Assembly (NCBI GenBank): GCA_023442485.1
Contig: JAEZZG010000022.1
Location: 1-58,804 of the forward strand
DNA length: 58,804 nt
From: Actinomycetes bacterium
GTDB lineage: Bacteria; Actinomycetota; Actinomycetes; Propionibacteriales; Propionibacteriaceae
Direction of reading: 5' to 3'
Shown here: in pieces, positions 24,790-33,218 of the stretch
Layout of the letters: each line of letters begins with the position of its first letter
Numbering within the stretch: position 1 is the first letter of the stretch
Translations under genes and position numbers: made by a program
The notes under the pieces: model-generated
Seen by the model: the letters and a program-made list of their open reading frames with translations, nothing else
What the model was told of the DNA's origin: nothing
Database searches by the model: none

Positions 24790-25006
24790 GATGTTCCTTC
24801 CTGAGAAATACAGATGCCAGGGTGTGACTCGGGGAAACCCTCGGCTAACTTTACCGAACCGTCCAGCGTCTAAGAAACCCAGGTGGCACCGGCCTGGCTG
24901 GCGGGCTCGGATCGGGAGTGAGACTGGGGTGGACGGTTATCGCAATGCCTGGGTGATCTGGACTGTGGGATGGGTCTTGCTGAACCAGCTTTTTCTTCGG
25001 CTTCGA

Positions 25007-25047
25007 TTAAAAGGCGGTGAGGCCAGCTCGCGCTGGCCTCACCGCCT
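25007..25047 (-). terminator. Intrinsic terminator of rpsB-tsf
   Basis: A perfect 16-bp stem (25012-25027 with 25032-25047) closes a four-base TCGC loop. On the - strand it is followed by TTTTAATC. It lies 50 bases past the tsf stop and is one of the strongest hairpins in the window. Confidence 0.88.
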
Positions 25048-25096
25048 AGTGTTGTTTGTTGAGGGAATCCACTATTCGACTTCGTTATGAGTGCGT

Positions 25097-25906
25097 CTAG
25101 GCCCCTGCGGAGAATCTCACAAATCGAGTCACGGTAACACCGGCATCCTTGAGGAGCTGTCCCACGGTCTTCTTGTCGTCGTTCACCGAAGCCTGTTCGA
25201 GCAGGCAGGATTCCTTGAAGAAACCGTTGAGGCGACCATCAACGATCATCGGGATGATCTTCTCGGGCTTGCCCTCTTCGATAGCGATTTCCTTAGCGAT
25301 GCGGGATTCACGCTCGATGATCTCGGCCGGGACGTCGTCACGGCTAACCCATTCCGGCTGCATCGAGGCGATCTGAAGGGCGACGTTGTGAACCAGAGCG
25401 GCGTCGTCACCTTCGTATTCGACCATGACGCCAACCTGCGGGGGCAGATCAGCGGAGCGACGGTGGAGGTAGACCTCGATCTTGCCGTCAAAGTAGGCGG
25501 CGTTAGCCAGCTCCAACTTCTCACCGATGGTGGCAGCCAGGTCGAGAATGGTTTCTTCGACGGTCTTACCGTCGAGATCAGCCTTGAGAGCAGATTCCTT
25601 GTCAGCGGCCTTGGCTTCGTTGACGGCAGCGGCGACACGCTCGGCGAGGGCGCCGAACTCGGCGTTCTTGGCGACGAAGTCCGTCTCAGAGCCGAGCTGA
25701 ATCAAGGCGTTGCCACATGCAACCACCATGCCGTTGGAGGCGTCACGATCGGCACGCTTAGCAGCCTTAGCAGCGCCGGAGACGCGCAGCAATTCGATGG
25801 CCTGCTCGAAGTCGCCGTTAGCCTCGGTAAGGGCCTTCTTGGCGTCCATCATGCCAGCGCCGGTCATGTCACGGAGCTTCTTTACATCAGCAGCAGTAAT
25901 AGCCAT
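25097..25906 (-). CDS. tsf: Elongation factor Ts
   Basis: Nucleotide-exchange factor for EF-Tu. The true N-terminus is MAITAADVKKLRDMTGAGMM, with the UBA-like domain and the family motif GAGMMDAKKAL. The core includes GSETDFVAKN and the MQIA-like VALQIASMQP. The open frame extends 45 codons beyond the ATG at 25906, but homology fixes the start there, giving 269 residues. It follows rpsB by 37 bases on the same strand. Confidence 0.96.
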   Translation of the reverse strand: MAITAADVKKLRDMTGAGMMDAKKALTEANGDFEQAIELLRVSGAAKAAKRADRDASNGMVVACGNALIQLGSETDFVAKNAEFGALAERVAAAVNEAKAADKESALKADLDGKTVEETILDLAATIGEKLELANAAYFDGKIEVYLHRRSADLPPQVGVMVEYEGDDAALVHNVALQIASMQPEWVSRDDVPAEIIERESRIAKEIAIEEGKPEKIIPMIVDGRLNGFFKESCLLEQASVNDDKKTVGQLLKDAGVTVTRFVRFSAGA

Positions 25907-25943
25907 TGTTTTCCGTTCTTCAAATCGTGGGGTGCTGTAGAAC

Positions 25944-26780
25944 TTATGCCTGTTCGGCGGGGGTTTCAGCGTCAGCAGCGGGCTCTTCTTGGGCAGGTTG
26001 CTCAGCCGGGGCTTCTTCGGTCTTGCCTTCGAGCAGTTCACGTTCCCAATCGGGCATCGGCTCAGCTTCGGCGCTGTTAGCAGTGCCCTGTGAGCGCGAA
26101 ACGAGACCTTCAGCGACGGCGTCGGCGATAATCCGGGTCAGCAGAGCGACAGAGCGGATGGAGTCGTCATTGCCGGGGATCGGGTGGTCGACCTCGTCTG
26201 GGTCACAGTTGGTGTCCAGGATGGCGACGACGGGGATTCGCAGCTTGCGGGCTTCGTCGACAGCCAGACGCTCCTTCTTGGTGTCAACAATCCAGACGGC
26301 TTGGGGTGCGCGGCCCATGTCACGGATACCACCGAGAGACTTCTGCAACTTCTCCATCTCGCGCTTGAGACCGAGCAATTCCTTCTTGGTCAAGCCAGTG
26401 CTGGAGCCCTTCTCGAGATCCATGGCCTCGAGTTCCTTCATGCGCGCGATTCGCTTCGAGACGGTACCGAAGTTGGTGAGCATACCGCCTAGCCAGCGCT
26501 GGTTGACATAAGGCATCCCGACGCGCGAGGCCTGCTCAGCCACGGCCTCTTGGGCCTGCTTCTTGGTGCCGACGAAGAGGATCTGACCACCCTTGGCGAC
26601 GAGGTTCTTGACGAAACCGTAGGCCTGCTCGATGTAGGTCAGAGACTGACGAAGATCAATGATGTAGATGCCGTTGCGCTCGGTGAAGATGAAGCGCTTC
26701 ATCTTGGGGTTCCAGCGACGGGTCTGGTGACCGAAGTGAACACCGTTCTCCAGCAATTGGCGAGTAGAAACGACAGCCAT
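25944..26780 (-). CDS. rpsB: 30S ribosomal protein S2
   Basis: Small-subunit protein S2. The conserved N-terminus STRQLLENGVHFGHQTRRWN and blocks FIFTERNGIYIIDL, QRWLGGMLTNF and the C-terminal IPGNDDSIRSVALL are all present. The ATG at 26780 has AAAGGA upstream; the 278-residue product ends in an Ala/Glu-rich acidic tail of about 40 residues, common in Actinobacteria. It opens the rpsB-tsf transcript. Confidence 0.96.
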   Translation of the reverse strand: MAVVSTRQLLENGVHFGHQTRRWNPKMKRFIFTERNGIYIIDLRQSLTYIEQAYGFVKNLVAKGGQILFVGTKKQAQEAVAEQASRVGMPYVNQRWLGGMLTNFGTVSKRIARMKELEAMDLEKGSSTGLTKKELLGLKREMEKLQKSLGGIRDMGRAPQAVWIVDTKKERLAVDEARKLRIPVVAILDTNCDPDEVDHPIPGNDDSIRSVALLTRIIADAVAEGLVSRSQGTANSAEAEPMPDWERELLEGKTEEAPAEQPAQEEPAADAETPAEQA

Positions 26781-26905
26781 GGTCGTCCTTTCAGTACGCG
26801 GGCACGACGCCACCGAACCGTTCAGCCGCGTCAAACCCTAATGTGGTTACTTAGTGGCTCAACGTGGAATACGTCTCGCCACCCCTGATACATCGGGACG
26901 GACAC

Positions 26906-26980
26906 CCTCACTCGGTGATTCAGACACCGTCAGGTGAGGACCACACACCGCCCCACCGCAGCTATGCGAGCTGCAGCTCG
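26906..26980 (-). promoter_or_regulatory. Inverted repeats in the rpsB upstream region
   Basis: The 376-base gap before rpsB has no gene. It contains a two-part stem (26906-26911 with 26934-26939, and 26913-26917 with 26925-26929) and a 14-base perfect palindrome CGAGCTGCAGCTCG at 26967-26980. These may form structure in the rpsB 5' leader (autoregulation by S2 is known in other bacteria), or mark the promoter region. Confidence 0.35.
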
Positions 26981-27156
26981 ATGTATGCGTAGTCAGCCTG
27001 GTTTCAGACTGCATCGCACAGTTTAGGTCAAAGGCACTAGGTTTCCAAAGTTTCTTCAGGCGCCGATTGGGTTGATCTGAGACCCGAGATCGAGAAGTTT
27101 TCCACCGTCGGCTCTAGCTGCGGCATCGTCACTGGCGAACACCGATATTGACGGTC

Positions 27157-27645
27157 ATGAAGATTCACCGTGCCCCCGGCTTGATATCCCTGGTGGTCGT
27201 CGGGTCCCTCGCCTGTCTGTCCCCGATCCAGACTGCAGCTAAGCCGGCCGGCCCAGGTGACATTGTTCGCCCATTCGATCCTCCAAGTAATCCCTATGGC
27301 CCCGGTCACCGAGGGATCGATGTGGCCGGTCAGGTCGGCACCCCAGTCGAGGCGATTCGATCGGGGACGGTGTGCTTTGCCGGCCGAGTAGCCGACACAT
27401 CCTCCGTCTCGGTTTGCCACGAGGACTCCACTCGGACGACGTACACCCCGCTCACTCCACTGGTCCGAGTCGGCCTCAAGGTAAAGAGAGGCGATCCGCT
27501 AGGGATTTTGCTGCCCGGTCATCTGCCGAACGCCGAAGTGGTTCACATCGGGTGGAGGTCTGGACAGACCTATCTCGACCCTGCCGTGTTGTTGGGTCGG
27601 GATACTCGACAAGTCAGGCTCATGCCCTGGGATGGGCCTGGTTGA
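27157..27645 (+). CDS. Exported M23/LytM-like peptidase-family protein
   Basis: Secreted protein of the M23 (LytM) fold, commonly found divergent from rpsB in Actinobacteria. A signal peptide (residues 1 to about 28, hydrophobic LISLVVVGSLACL) is followed directly by the M23 domain. That domain shows HRGIDVAG (HxxxD zinc motif), a GTPVEAIRSGTV strand pair and a late VVHIGWRSG. The last motif is normally HxH; here the first His is Val, so catalytic activity is doubtful. The start is uncertain: ATG at 27157 or in-frame TTG at 27148, neither with a Shine-Dalgarno. The last 26 bases overlap the convergent xerC gene. Confidence 0.8.
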   Translation: MKIHRAPGLISLVVVGSLACLSPIQTAAKPAGPGDIVRPFDPPSNPYGPGHRGIDVAGQVGTPVEAIRSGTVCFAGRVADTSSVSVCHEDSTRTTYTPLTPLVRVGLKVKRGDPLGILLPGHLPNAEVVHIGWRSGQTYLDPAVLLGRDTRQVRLMPWDGPG

Positions 27646-28642
27646 AAGCTTGTTGGATTCTCTGAGAGGTCACATGGGTATAGATCTGGGTGGTCGACAA
27701 TGATTCATGGCCGAGAATCTCTTGAACCGAACGCAGGTCTGCACCTTGTTCCAACAGGTGTGTTGCCATGGCGTGACGAAGCCCATGGGGGCCGATGTCG
27801 GGCGCTTCAGGGACGGCCTCGATTGCGTCATGGACGATTGTGCGCACTGTTCTCGGGTTGATCCTGCCGCCGCGCCTGCCGAGGAATACAGCCTCCCGGT
27901 CCGCGAGAACCTGGGCTCGCCCATGGCGGCGTGAGCCGGATGTGGCGGGTTGCGCGGTCAGGTCTGGCAGCCAGGACGGACGGATGCGCAGCCACTCGTC
28001 GACAGCTTTCCACCCAGGACGCCCCAGCGGAACCACCCTTTCCTTATTCCCCTTACCAATCACCCGGATGGTGCCGTGCTCGCGGTCGAGCTGGTCGAGG
28101 TTGAGCCCGCACAGCTCCGAGACCCGGATACCGCAACCATAGAGGATCTCAATGATGGCCAAGTTTCTCCACTCCACATCTGAGTCACATTCGCGGGCGG
28201 CATGGAGGATTGAGGTCATCATGGTGGAGATGTCCGACTGGGTGACGGTGACCGGTAGTCGCTGGGGTAGTTTCACTGATTTCAGCCGATTGGCCGGGTC
28301 GGATTCAACCAGGCCGGCTTCATGGGCCCACCGAAAAAACACCCGGGCGGTGCCGGAGCGTCGCTGCAGAGTTGCTGGGGCCATCCCTGCCTCGCGGAGT
28401 TGGGCCAGCCAGGACCTCAAATCAGCCAGGGAAACCTCGTCCGGGGTGGCAACCCCATCGGCGAGGCAGAAATTCATCAAGGATTCCAGGTCACCACGAT
28501 AGGCACGCACGGTGTGGGGTGAGAAGTGCCGCAGCGACGAAAGGTAGTCACTGAAGGCATCGATGAGGGCAGCCCAGGCTGTCGCGGGGTGCGCACTGGC
28601 CTTGGCCGAGTCCGCCTGCCCAGTCCGGCAATCATCAGCCAT
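27620..28642 (-). CDS. xerC: Tyrosine recombinase XerC
   Basis: Site-specific recombinase acting with XerD at dif to resolve chromosome dimers. The N-terminal SAM-like domain (FSPHTVRAYRGDLESL) precedes the catalytic domain. Its residues are Arg in GIRVSEL, Lys in GKGNKERVVPL, His-x-x-Arg in HGLRHAMATHLL, His in LGHESLSTTQIYTHV, and Tyr in the same block, so it is intact. The 340 residues include about 25 extra at the N-terminus and an insertion of about 20 residues after RIRPSW relative to short XerC proteins. The location near rpsB matches the actinobacterial xerC position; no integrase-associated features (att site, phage genes) are nearby. Confidence 0.9.
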   Translation of the reverse strand: MADDCRTGQADSAKASAHPATAWAALIDAFSDYLSSLRHFSPHTVRAYRGDLESLMNFCLADGVATPDEVSLADLRSWLAQLREAGMAPATLQRRSGTARVFFRWAHEAGLVESDPANRLKSVKLPQRLPVTVTQSDISTMMTSILHAARECDSDVEWRNLAIIEILYGCGIRVSELCGLNLDQLDREHGTIRVIGKGNKERVVPLGRPGWKAVDEWLRIRPSWLPDLTAQPATSGSRRHGRAQVLADREAVFLGRRGGRINPRTVRTIVHDAIEAVPEAPDIGPHGLRHAMATHLLEQGADLRSVQEILGHESLSTTQIYTHVTSQRIQQAFNQAHPRA

Positions 28643-28852
28643 CGCATATTCCTCATCTTCTCGGTGATGGACCTAACCATAGTCACAGCCCGGTCACACC
28701 TGGGGTGACTCGCCGGGAAGTCAAGTGACTCCCCTGCCTCCACCTCAGCGGCAGCAGCCAACCAGGGGTCGACCTTGGTGACCCTGAGCTGCTGAAGTAA
28801 GCTCTGACGTGATGCGCGGATGCGCCTGACCTCATTACCGGGAGAGACAAGC

Positions 28853-29491
28853 ATGACCACCTATTCGGATTCTCGACTGCTCGATCTGCTGCACGGCGGG
28901 AAAGTGCGCCCCATCACCCGTTGGGGAGAAGACGTCATGCATCGCCCCACGGCTCCGATCACCGTCTTTGACGACGATCTGCGAGAGTTAGCCAGGGACA
29001 TGTACGCCACCATGGATGCTGCCGAAGGAGTCGGTCTCGCTGCCACTCAGATCGGCCTCTCCTTGTCCCTTTTCGTCATTTCCTGCCCCGACAAGGACTC
29101 CCGAATCATCCATGTCGCGATGTGCAACCCGGTGGTCACCCTGCCAGAAGGCCGGGCCCGCCACCTCGAAGCCAGCGATGAAGGCTGTCTGTCCTGGCCG
29201 GGGTCATTTCAACCGCTGTCTCGCCCGGACGTGGCAACCTGCCGAGGCCAGAATCTGTGGGGCGAAGACATCGAGATCGTCGGAGACGGACTCCTCGCCC
29301 GCTGCCTACAGCACGAGACCGATCACCTCAATGGCACCGTCTTCGGCGACCGTCTCTCTCTGCGCTCCCGAAAACTCCTCGATGCCCAGCACTTCGAGGT
29401 AGCCGACCGCTATCCGGCAGACTGGCCGGTTTCTCCGATGAAACCCTCAGGGCTGGCTTCTTTTCAAACCTCCCCGGACGCCAGACAGTAG
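28853..29491 (+). CDS. def: Peptide deformylase
   Basis: Removes the N-formyl group from nascent proteins; metalloenzyme. All three motifs are intact: GVGLAATQIG, EGCLSWPG and HETDHLNG (Cys plus two His metal ligands and catalytic Glu). The ATG at 28853 has GGGAGAG seven bases upstream, giving 212 residues. The C-terminus extends about 30 residues past the usual end. Its 3' 28 bases overlap the convergent RNA methyltransferase gene. Confidence 0.93.
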   Translation: MTTYSDSRLLDLLHGGKVRPITRWGEDVMHRPTAPITVFDDDLRELARDMYATMDAAEGVGLAATQIGLSLSLFVISCPDKDSRIIHVAMCNPVVTLPEGRARHLEASDEGCLSWPGSFQPLSRPDVATCRGQNLWGEDIEIVGDGLLARCLQHETDHLNGTVFGDRLSLRSRKLLDAQHFEVADRYPADWPVSPMKPSGLASFQTSPDARQ

Positions 29492-30279
29492 CACCCGATA
29501 GCGGCTGCGGCTGCGACATTGAGCGAGTCAACCCCTCGACTCATCGGAATGGTGACGACTCGCTGGGCGGAATCGATCCACTCCGTCGATAGCCCCTCCC
29601 CTTCGGTCCCCAGCATCAACGCGATCTTGTCCTCCCTCCCGACGGTGGAGGCAAAATCAGCCAAGGGGATAGCGTCGTCACGCAACGCAAATGCAACAGT
29701 AGTGAATCCGTGGCGCACAAACTGATCGATGATGTCGCGGCGGTCAGGCAACCGAATCCACGGCAGCGACAACACCGTCCCCATTGACGCTTTTATAGCC
29801 CGACGATAGAGGGGATCGGCGGAGCGATGGGAGACGGCAACACCGTCCCACCCCAAACCGGCTGCGCACCGGATGATCGCACCCAAGTTGGCGTGATCTA
29901 CGATGTCTTCGCACAGTACCACCCGTCTCATATCAAAAAATGCGGAGACCTCTGTTTGGCCACGGCGAGCAAAGGCAGCCAAGGCACCCCGGTGCACATG
30001 GAATCCAGTCACCTTCTCGATCGTGGATTCGTCCATGACGATTACTGGAGCCGATACTGAGGCCAGGGCTGGCTCAAGACCGGCCAACCACTTCTTCGTC
30101 AACAAGAACGACAGCGGCTGATACCCGGCAGTAAGGGCCCGTTCGATGATCTTGATTCCCTCCGCGATAAACATTGACCGGCGATTCTCTTTGGCGATGC
30201 GCAACTGAGAATCTCGCAAGCGAACAAAGTCATCCAGACGCGGGTCATCAGGATCGGTCACATAGATCAGTTCTGCCAC
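29464..30279 (-). CDS. TrmH/SpoU family RNA 2'-O-methyltransferase
   Basis: SPOUT-superfamily RNA methyltransferase of undetermined target. The N-terminal substrate-binding domain includes SMFIAEGIKIIERAL. The C-terminal knotted domain carries the three motifs in NLGAIIRCAAGLGWDGV (motif 1 Asn/Arg), LMLGTEGEGLS (motif 2) and IPMSRGVDSLNVAAAAAI (motif 3), so AdoMet binding looks intact. The 271-residue length and full N-terminal domain resemble rRNA methylases of the TsnR/RlmB relatives. It ends within def on the opposite strand. Confidence 0.88.
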   Translation of the reverse strand: MAELIYVTDPDDPRLDDFVRLRDSQLRIAKENRRSMFIAEGIKIIERALTAGYQPLSFLLTKKWLAGLEPALASVSAPVIVMDESTIEKVTGFHVHRGALAAFARRGQTEVSAFFDMRRVVLCEDIVDHANLGAIIRCAAGLGWDGVAVSHRSADPLYRRAIKASMGTVLSLPWIRLPDRRDIIDQFVRHGFTTVAFALRDDAIPLADFASTVGREDKIALMLGTEGEGLSTEWIDSAQRVVTIPMSRGVDSLNVAAAAAIGCYCLASGEV

Positions 30280-30407
30280 CCCTCCAGGCTAGACCGCCCC
30301 TGTCGGCAAGGCTAACCCGCCCTCACCTGTCCTGCCCTAGCGTCTAAGTCCTCGATCAATCAGGCGGGATCACCTAACGAAGAATGAGGCAACCGTCGAT
30401 GTAGAGA

Positions 30408-30420
30408 TACGCTAGCCCCA
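30408..30420 (+). promoter_or_regulatory. Possible leaderless promoter of the SBF-type transporter gene
   Basis: TACGCT at 30408-30413 lies six bases before the ATG at 30420, with no Shine-Dalgarno between (AGCCCC). The arrangement closely resembles the one before the lipoprotein gene at 8662. No good -35 was found. Confidence 0.35.
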
Positions 30421-31487
30421 TGACGAATAACCCCTCATCGGCACACACCACGGTTCAGCGCACCCCCTGGTATCACAAGATCGATCGATTCGTCGTGGCG
30501 ATTATGCTCTCTGCCGTCGTAGCCACCCTCTTGCCCGCCCAAGGCTGGGGGGTTCCGGTGGCGAACTGGCTCACCAAGGGGTTGATCTTCGTCCTCTTCT
30601 TCCTCTACGGGGCCCGCCTAGAGACCCGCGAGGCTATCGCCGGGTTGAAACATTGGCGGCTGCACTCGGTCATCCTGGCCTTCACCTATGTCGTCTTCCC
30701 GATCATCGGCTATGCCTTGACCTTCCTCCCCAACACCGTGATGTCGAACACGATGGCACTGGGGGCCCTCTACCTCACCCTGGTCCCCTCCACCGTCCAA
30801 TCCTCGATCAACTTCACCTCGATTGCAGGCGGCAATGTCGCCGGGGCGATCGTGTCGGCGTCAACATCTAACTTGCTCGGGGTTTTCATCACACCGGCGC
30901 TGGTGTTGTTGACGATGGGAGTCACCGGCGGGATCACCTTCCGCACCTCCTCTATTCTCGACATCATGATCCAGATCCTGCTGCCTTTCATCCTCGGCCA
31001 GCTCTCTCGCCGGTGGAGCGCCGACTTCGTCACCAGGAACCACCGCTGGCTCAAATATGTTGACCAGGCATCGATCATCGTGGTGGTTTACGCGGCATTT
31101 TCAGAAGGGCGACGCGATCACATCTGGTCCCTGGTCCACCCCAGTGAGATCGCCACAGTCACCATCGTAATGTTGGCGCTATTGGCCCTGATGCTGTCTC
31201 TGACCTGGCGAGTCGCCGGGTGGCTGGGGTTCAACCGCAAAGACCAGATCGCCATCCAGTTCTGCGGAACAAAGAAATCCCTAGCCACTGGGGTGCCAAT
31301 GGCGACGGTGTTGTTCGCGAATCAGGCAGTCGGGATCTTGGTGTTGCCGTTGATGATCTTCCACATGGTCCAACTGATTGCCTGTGGATCTCTGGCATCG
31401 CGCTATGCCAGGGAGAACGCAGCCGAGACTAGAGGGTCTGCATCCGCTGCGGACGGGCCTGATCCGGCTCAGCAGCGAAGGCCGTGA
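30420..31487 (+). CDS. Bile acid:sodium symporter-like (SBF/BASS superfamily) transporter
   Basis: Polytopic membrane protein of the SBF-like family (YfeH-type), with about ten hydrophobic segments. These include VVAIMLSAVVATLL near the N-terminus, LIFVLFFLYGARLE, VILAFTYVVFPIIGYAL and LVLPLMIFHMVQLIACG near the end. The family-typical block SSINFTSIAGGNVAGAIVSAS lies in the middle and a second near-repeat, CGTKKSLATGVPMA, later, consistent with the inverted-repeat fold's crossover regions. Substrate unknown; sodium-coupled uptake of an organic acid is only a family-level guess. The C-terminal 20 residues overlap the convergent ABC ATPase gene by 59 bases. Confidence 0.85.
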   Translation: MTNNPSSAHTTVQRTPWYHKIDRFVVAIMLSAVVATLLPAQGWGVPVANWLTKGLIFVLFFLYGARLETREAIAGLKHWRLHSVILAFTYVVFPIIGYALTFLPNTVMSNTMALGALYLTLVPSTVQSSINFTSIAGGNVAGAIVSASTSNLLGVFITPALVLLTMGVTGGITFRTSSILDIMIQILLPFILGQLSRRWSADFVTRNHRWLKYVDQASIIVVVYAAFSEGRRDHIWSLVHPSEIATVTIVMLALLALMLSLTWRVAGWLGFNRKDQIAIQFCGTKKSLATGVPMATVLFANQAVGILVLPLMIFHMVQLIACGSLASRYARENAAETRGSASAADGPDPAQQRRP

Positions 31488-32250
31488 ACCGTCCGTGGAC
31501 TCGAGCCACGTTCAGCCCAACCCCGAAGACCTCGGACATGTGCGCTGAGGTGATCACCTCGTCAACCGGGCCAGAATAGGCCACCTTGCCGTTGTTGAGG
31601 AGGAGCGCGTGTGTGATCGCGGTCGGGATGTCTTCGACGTGGTGAGTGACCAGCAAGGAGATAGGTGCGTACGGGTCCAGGCAGAGCCGGTCTAAGGTGG
31701 CGACGAGAATCTCCCGCCCGGCTAGGTCAAGGCCGGCACCGGGCTCGTCCATGATCAGCATCTCTGGATCACTCATCAATGCCCGGGCGATGAGGACCCG
31801 CTTGCGTTCACCTTCGGACAGAGTCCCGAAAGCCCGATCAGCTAGGTGCGATACCCCGATGAAACCCATCAGCTCGGCGGCGCGGCCGTAGTCGAAATCG
31901 TCGTATTCTTCGCGCCAGCGACCGACGATACCGTAGGCGGCCGACACCACGAGGTCACGGACCTTTTCTGAATCCGGGACCCGGTTCCCCAGCAGGGCTG
32001 AGGTGACACCGATTCGCGGACGCAGCTCAAACACATCGACCTTCCCCAGGGTTTCCCCGAGCAGAGAGACTGTGCCTGCCGTCGGGAAAAGCTGGGCCGA
32101 GACGATCGACATCAGGGTGGACTTCCCGGCACCGTTGGGGCCAATGACGACCCAGCGTTCGTCCTCATCAACTTGCCAATTCACGGAGTCAAGGATGACG
32201 GTATCTCCGCGACGCACGGTCACGTTCTTGAGGTCAATCGCAAAGGTCAT
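31429..32250 (-). CDS. Stand-alone ABC transporter ATP-binding protein
   Basis: Single ATPase domain (273 residues) with Walker A GPNGAGKST, signature TLSEGERKRVLIAR (LSEGE variant), Walker B MLIMDEPGAGLD and switch His in LLVTHHVED. No permease or binding protein gene is adjacent, and the sequence resembles the YlmA/ModF-type soluble ATPases common in Actinobacteria. A transporter partner elsewhere or a non-transport role are both possible. It lies downstream of fabG-fabI on the same strand after a gap of about 160 bases with a weak 6-bp hairpin. Confidence 0.85.
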   Translation of the reverse strand: MTFAIDLKNVTVRRGDTVILDSVNWQVDEDERWVVIGPNGAGKSTLMSIVSAQLFPTAGTVSLLGETLGKVDVFELRPRIGVTSALLGNRVPDSEKVRDLVVSAAYGIVGRWREEYDDFDYGRAAELMGFIGVSHLADRAFGTLSEGERKRVLIARALMSDPEMLIMDEPGAGLDLAGREILVATLDRLCLDPYAPISLLVTHHVEDIPTAITHALLLNNGKVAYSGPVDEVITSAHMSEVFGVGLNVARVHGRFTAFAAEPDQARPQRMQTL

Positions 32251-32411
32251 GGTCCAAACCTACTAGGGAAAAACCGGATTGAGGGTTGACTCGCCCAGGC
32301 CAGGGTGATCCTGGCTGAGATGAGAGTCACGCGGCGTCGTCTACAGCTTGACAAGTCACGGCGACCGGGAGGGCGACCAGCTCAGCCTTGACGTCGGCGA
32401 ACGCCTAGCCT

Positions 32412-33185
32412 CTAGAAGCCAGTGGAGTGAAAACCGCCGTCGACGTGGATGATCTCGCCGGTGGTTGCCTCGAACAGATCCGAGAGCAGGGCAACAACGG
32501 CCTTGCCGACCGGGCGCATATTCTTCGCATCCCATCCCAGCGGGGCGCGTGCCGCCCACTCGTCATTCATCCGCTCCGAACCGGGAATCGCCTTCTTGGC
32601 GATGGTGTCGAGCGGGCCTGCCGAAATCAGGTTGGATCGAATCTGGCTAGGCCCCAGGTAGCGGGCGAGGTAGCGCGAGGCCGACTCCAGCCCAGCCTTC
32701 GCGATCCCCATCCAGTCATAGGACGGCCAAGACACCGAGGCGTCAAAGGTCAACCCGACGATGGATGAGCCCGGCTTCATCAATTCGCGACATGCCATCG
32801 CCAGCGAGACATAGGAGTAGGTCGAAACCTGAACAGAGGTAGAGACGTCATCAAAACCCGTCGTCAAGAAGGCCCCACCCAAGGCGCGTTCCGGATGGGC
32901 GAAGGCGATGGAGTGGACCAGACCATCCAGAGACTCAACCCCTAGGCCGCGCAGTTGATCGGCCAGACCCTCCAGGTGAACCGTGTCGGTGACGTCAAGC
33001 TCAATCACATCCGGGACTGGATCGATCTTCTGGACGACCCGTTTCGTCAGGCTCAACGCCCGGCCAAAGTTCGACACAATGACCCTAGCCCCTTGTTCCG
33101 TCGCGTATTGTGCGGCGGCATAGGCGATGGAGGTGTTGTGCGTCACTCCGGTCACCAACATTGTCTTATCATCCAGCAGTCCCAC
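32412..33185 (-). CDS. fabI: Enoyl-[acyl-carrier-protein] reductase (NADH), FabI/InhA type
   Basis: Last step of the fatty-acid elongation cycle (FAS-II). SDR fold starting LLDDKTMLVTGVTHNTSIAYA, with the FabI-type loop instead of the classical TGxxxGxG. The catalytic Tyr-x6-Lys is in YDWMGIAKAGLE and the cofactor-proximal block is SAGPLDTIAKKAI. The general look (SYVSLAMACRELM; PLGWDAKNM) is closest to actinobacterial InhA. The GTG at 33185 has AAAGGA six bases before it; 257 residues. Directly downstream of fabG, an operon pair seen in many Actinobacteria. It is the expected target class for triclosan- or isoniazid-like inhibitors. Confidence 0.93.
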   Translation of the reverse strand: MGLLDDKTMLVTGVTHNTSIAYAAAQYATEQGARVIVSNFGRALSLTKRVVQKIDPVPDVIELDVTDTVHLEGLADQLRGLGVESLDGLVHSIAFAHPERALGGAFLTTGFDDVSTSVQVSTYSYVSLAMACRELMKPGSSIVGLTFDASVSWPSYDWMGIAKAGLESASRYLARYLGPSQIRSNLISAGPLDTIAKKAIPGSERMNDEWAARAPLGWDAKNMRPVGKAVVALLSDLFEATTGEIIHVDGGFHSTGF

Positions 33186-33218
33186 GATTGGTCCTTTCTG
33201 TCCTTTCACCGACCCTGG

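Noticed and set aside
27620..28642. Tyrosine recombinase as evidence of a mobile element
   Set aside because: Sequence and position match housekeeping XerC; no att repeats, tRNA or phage genes are nearby.
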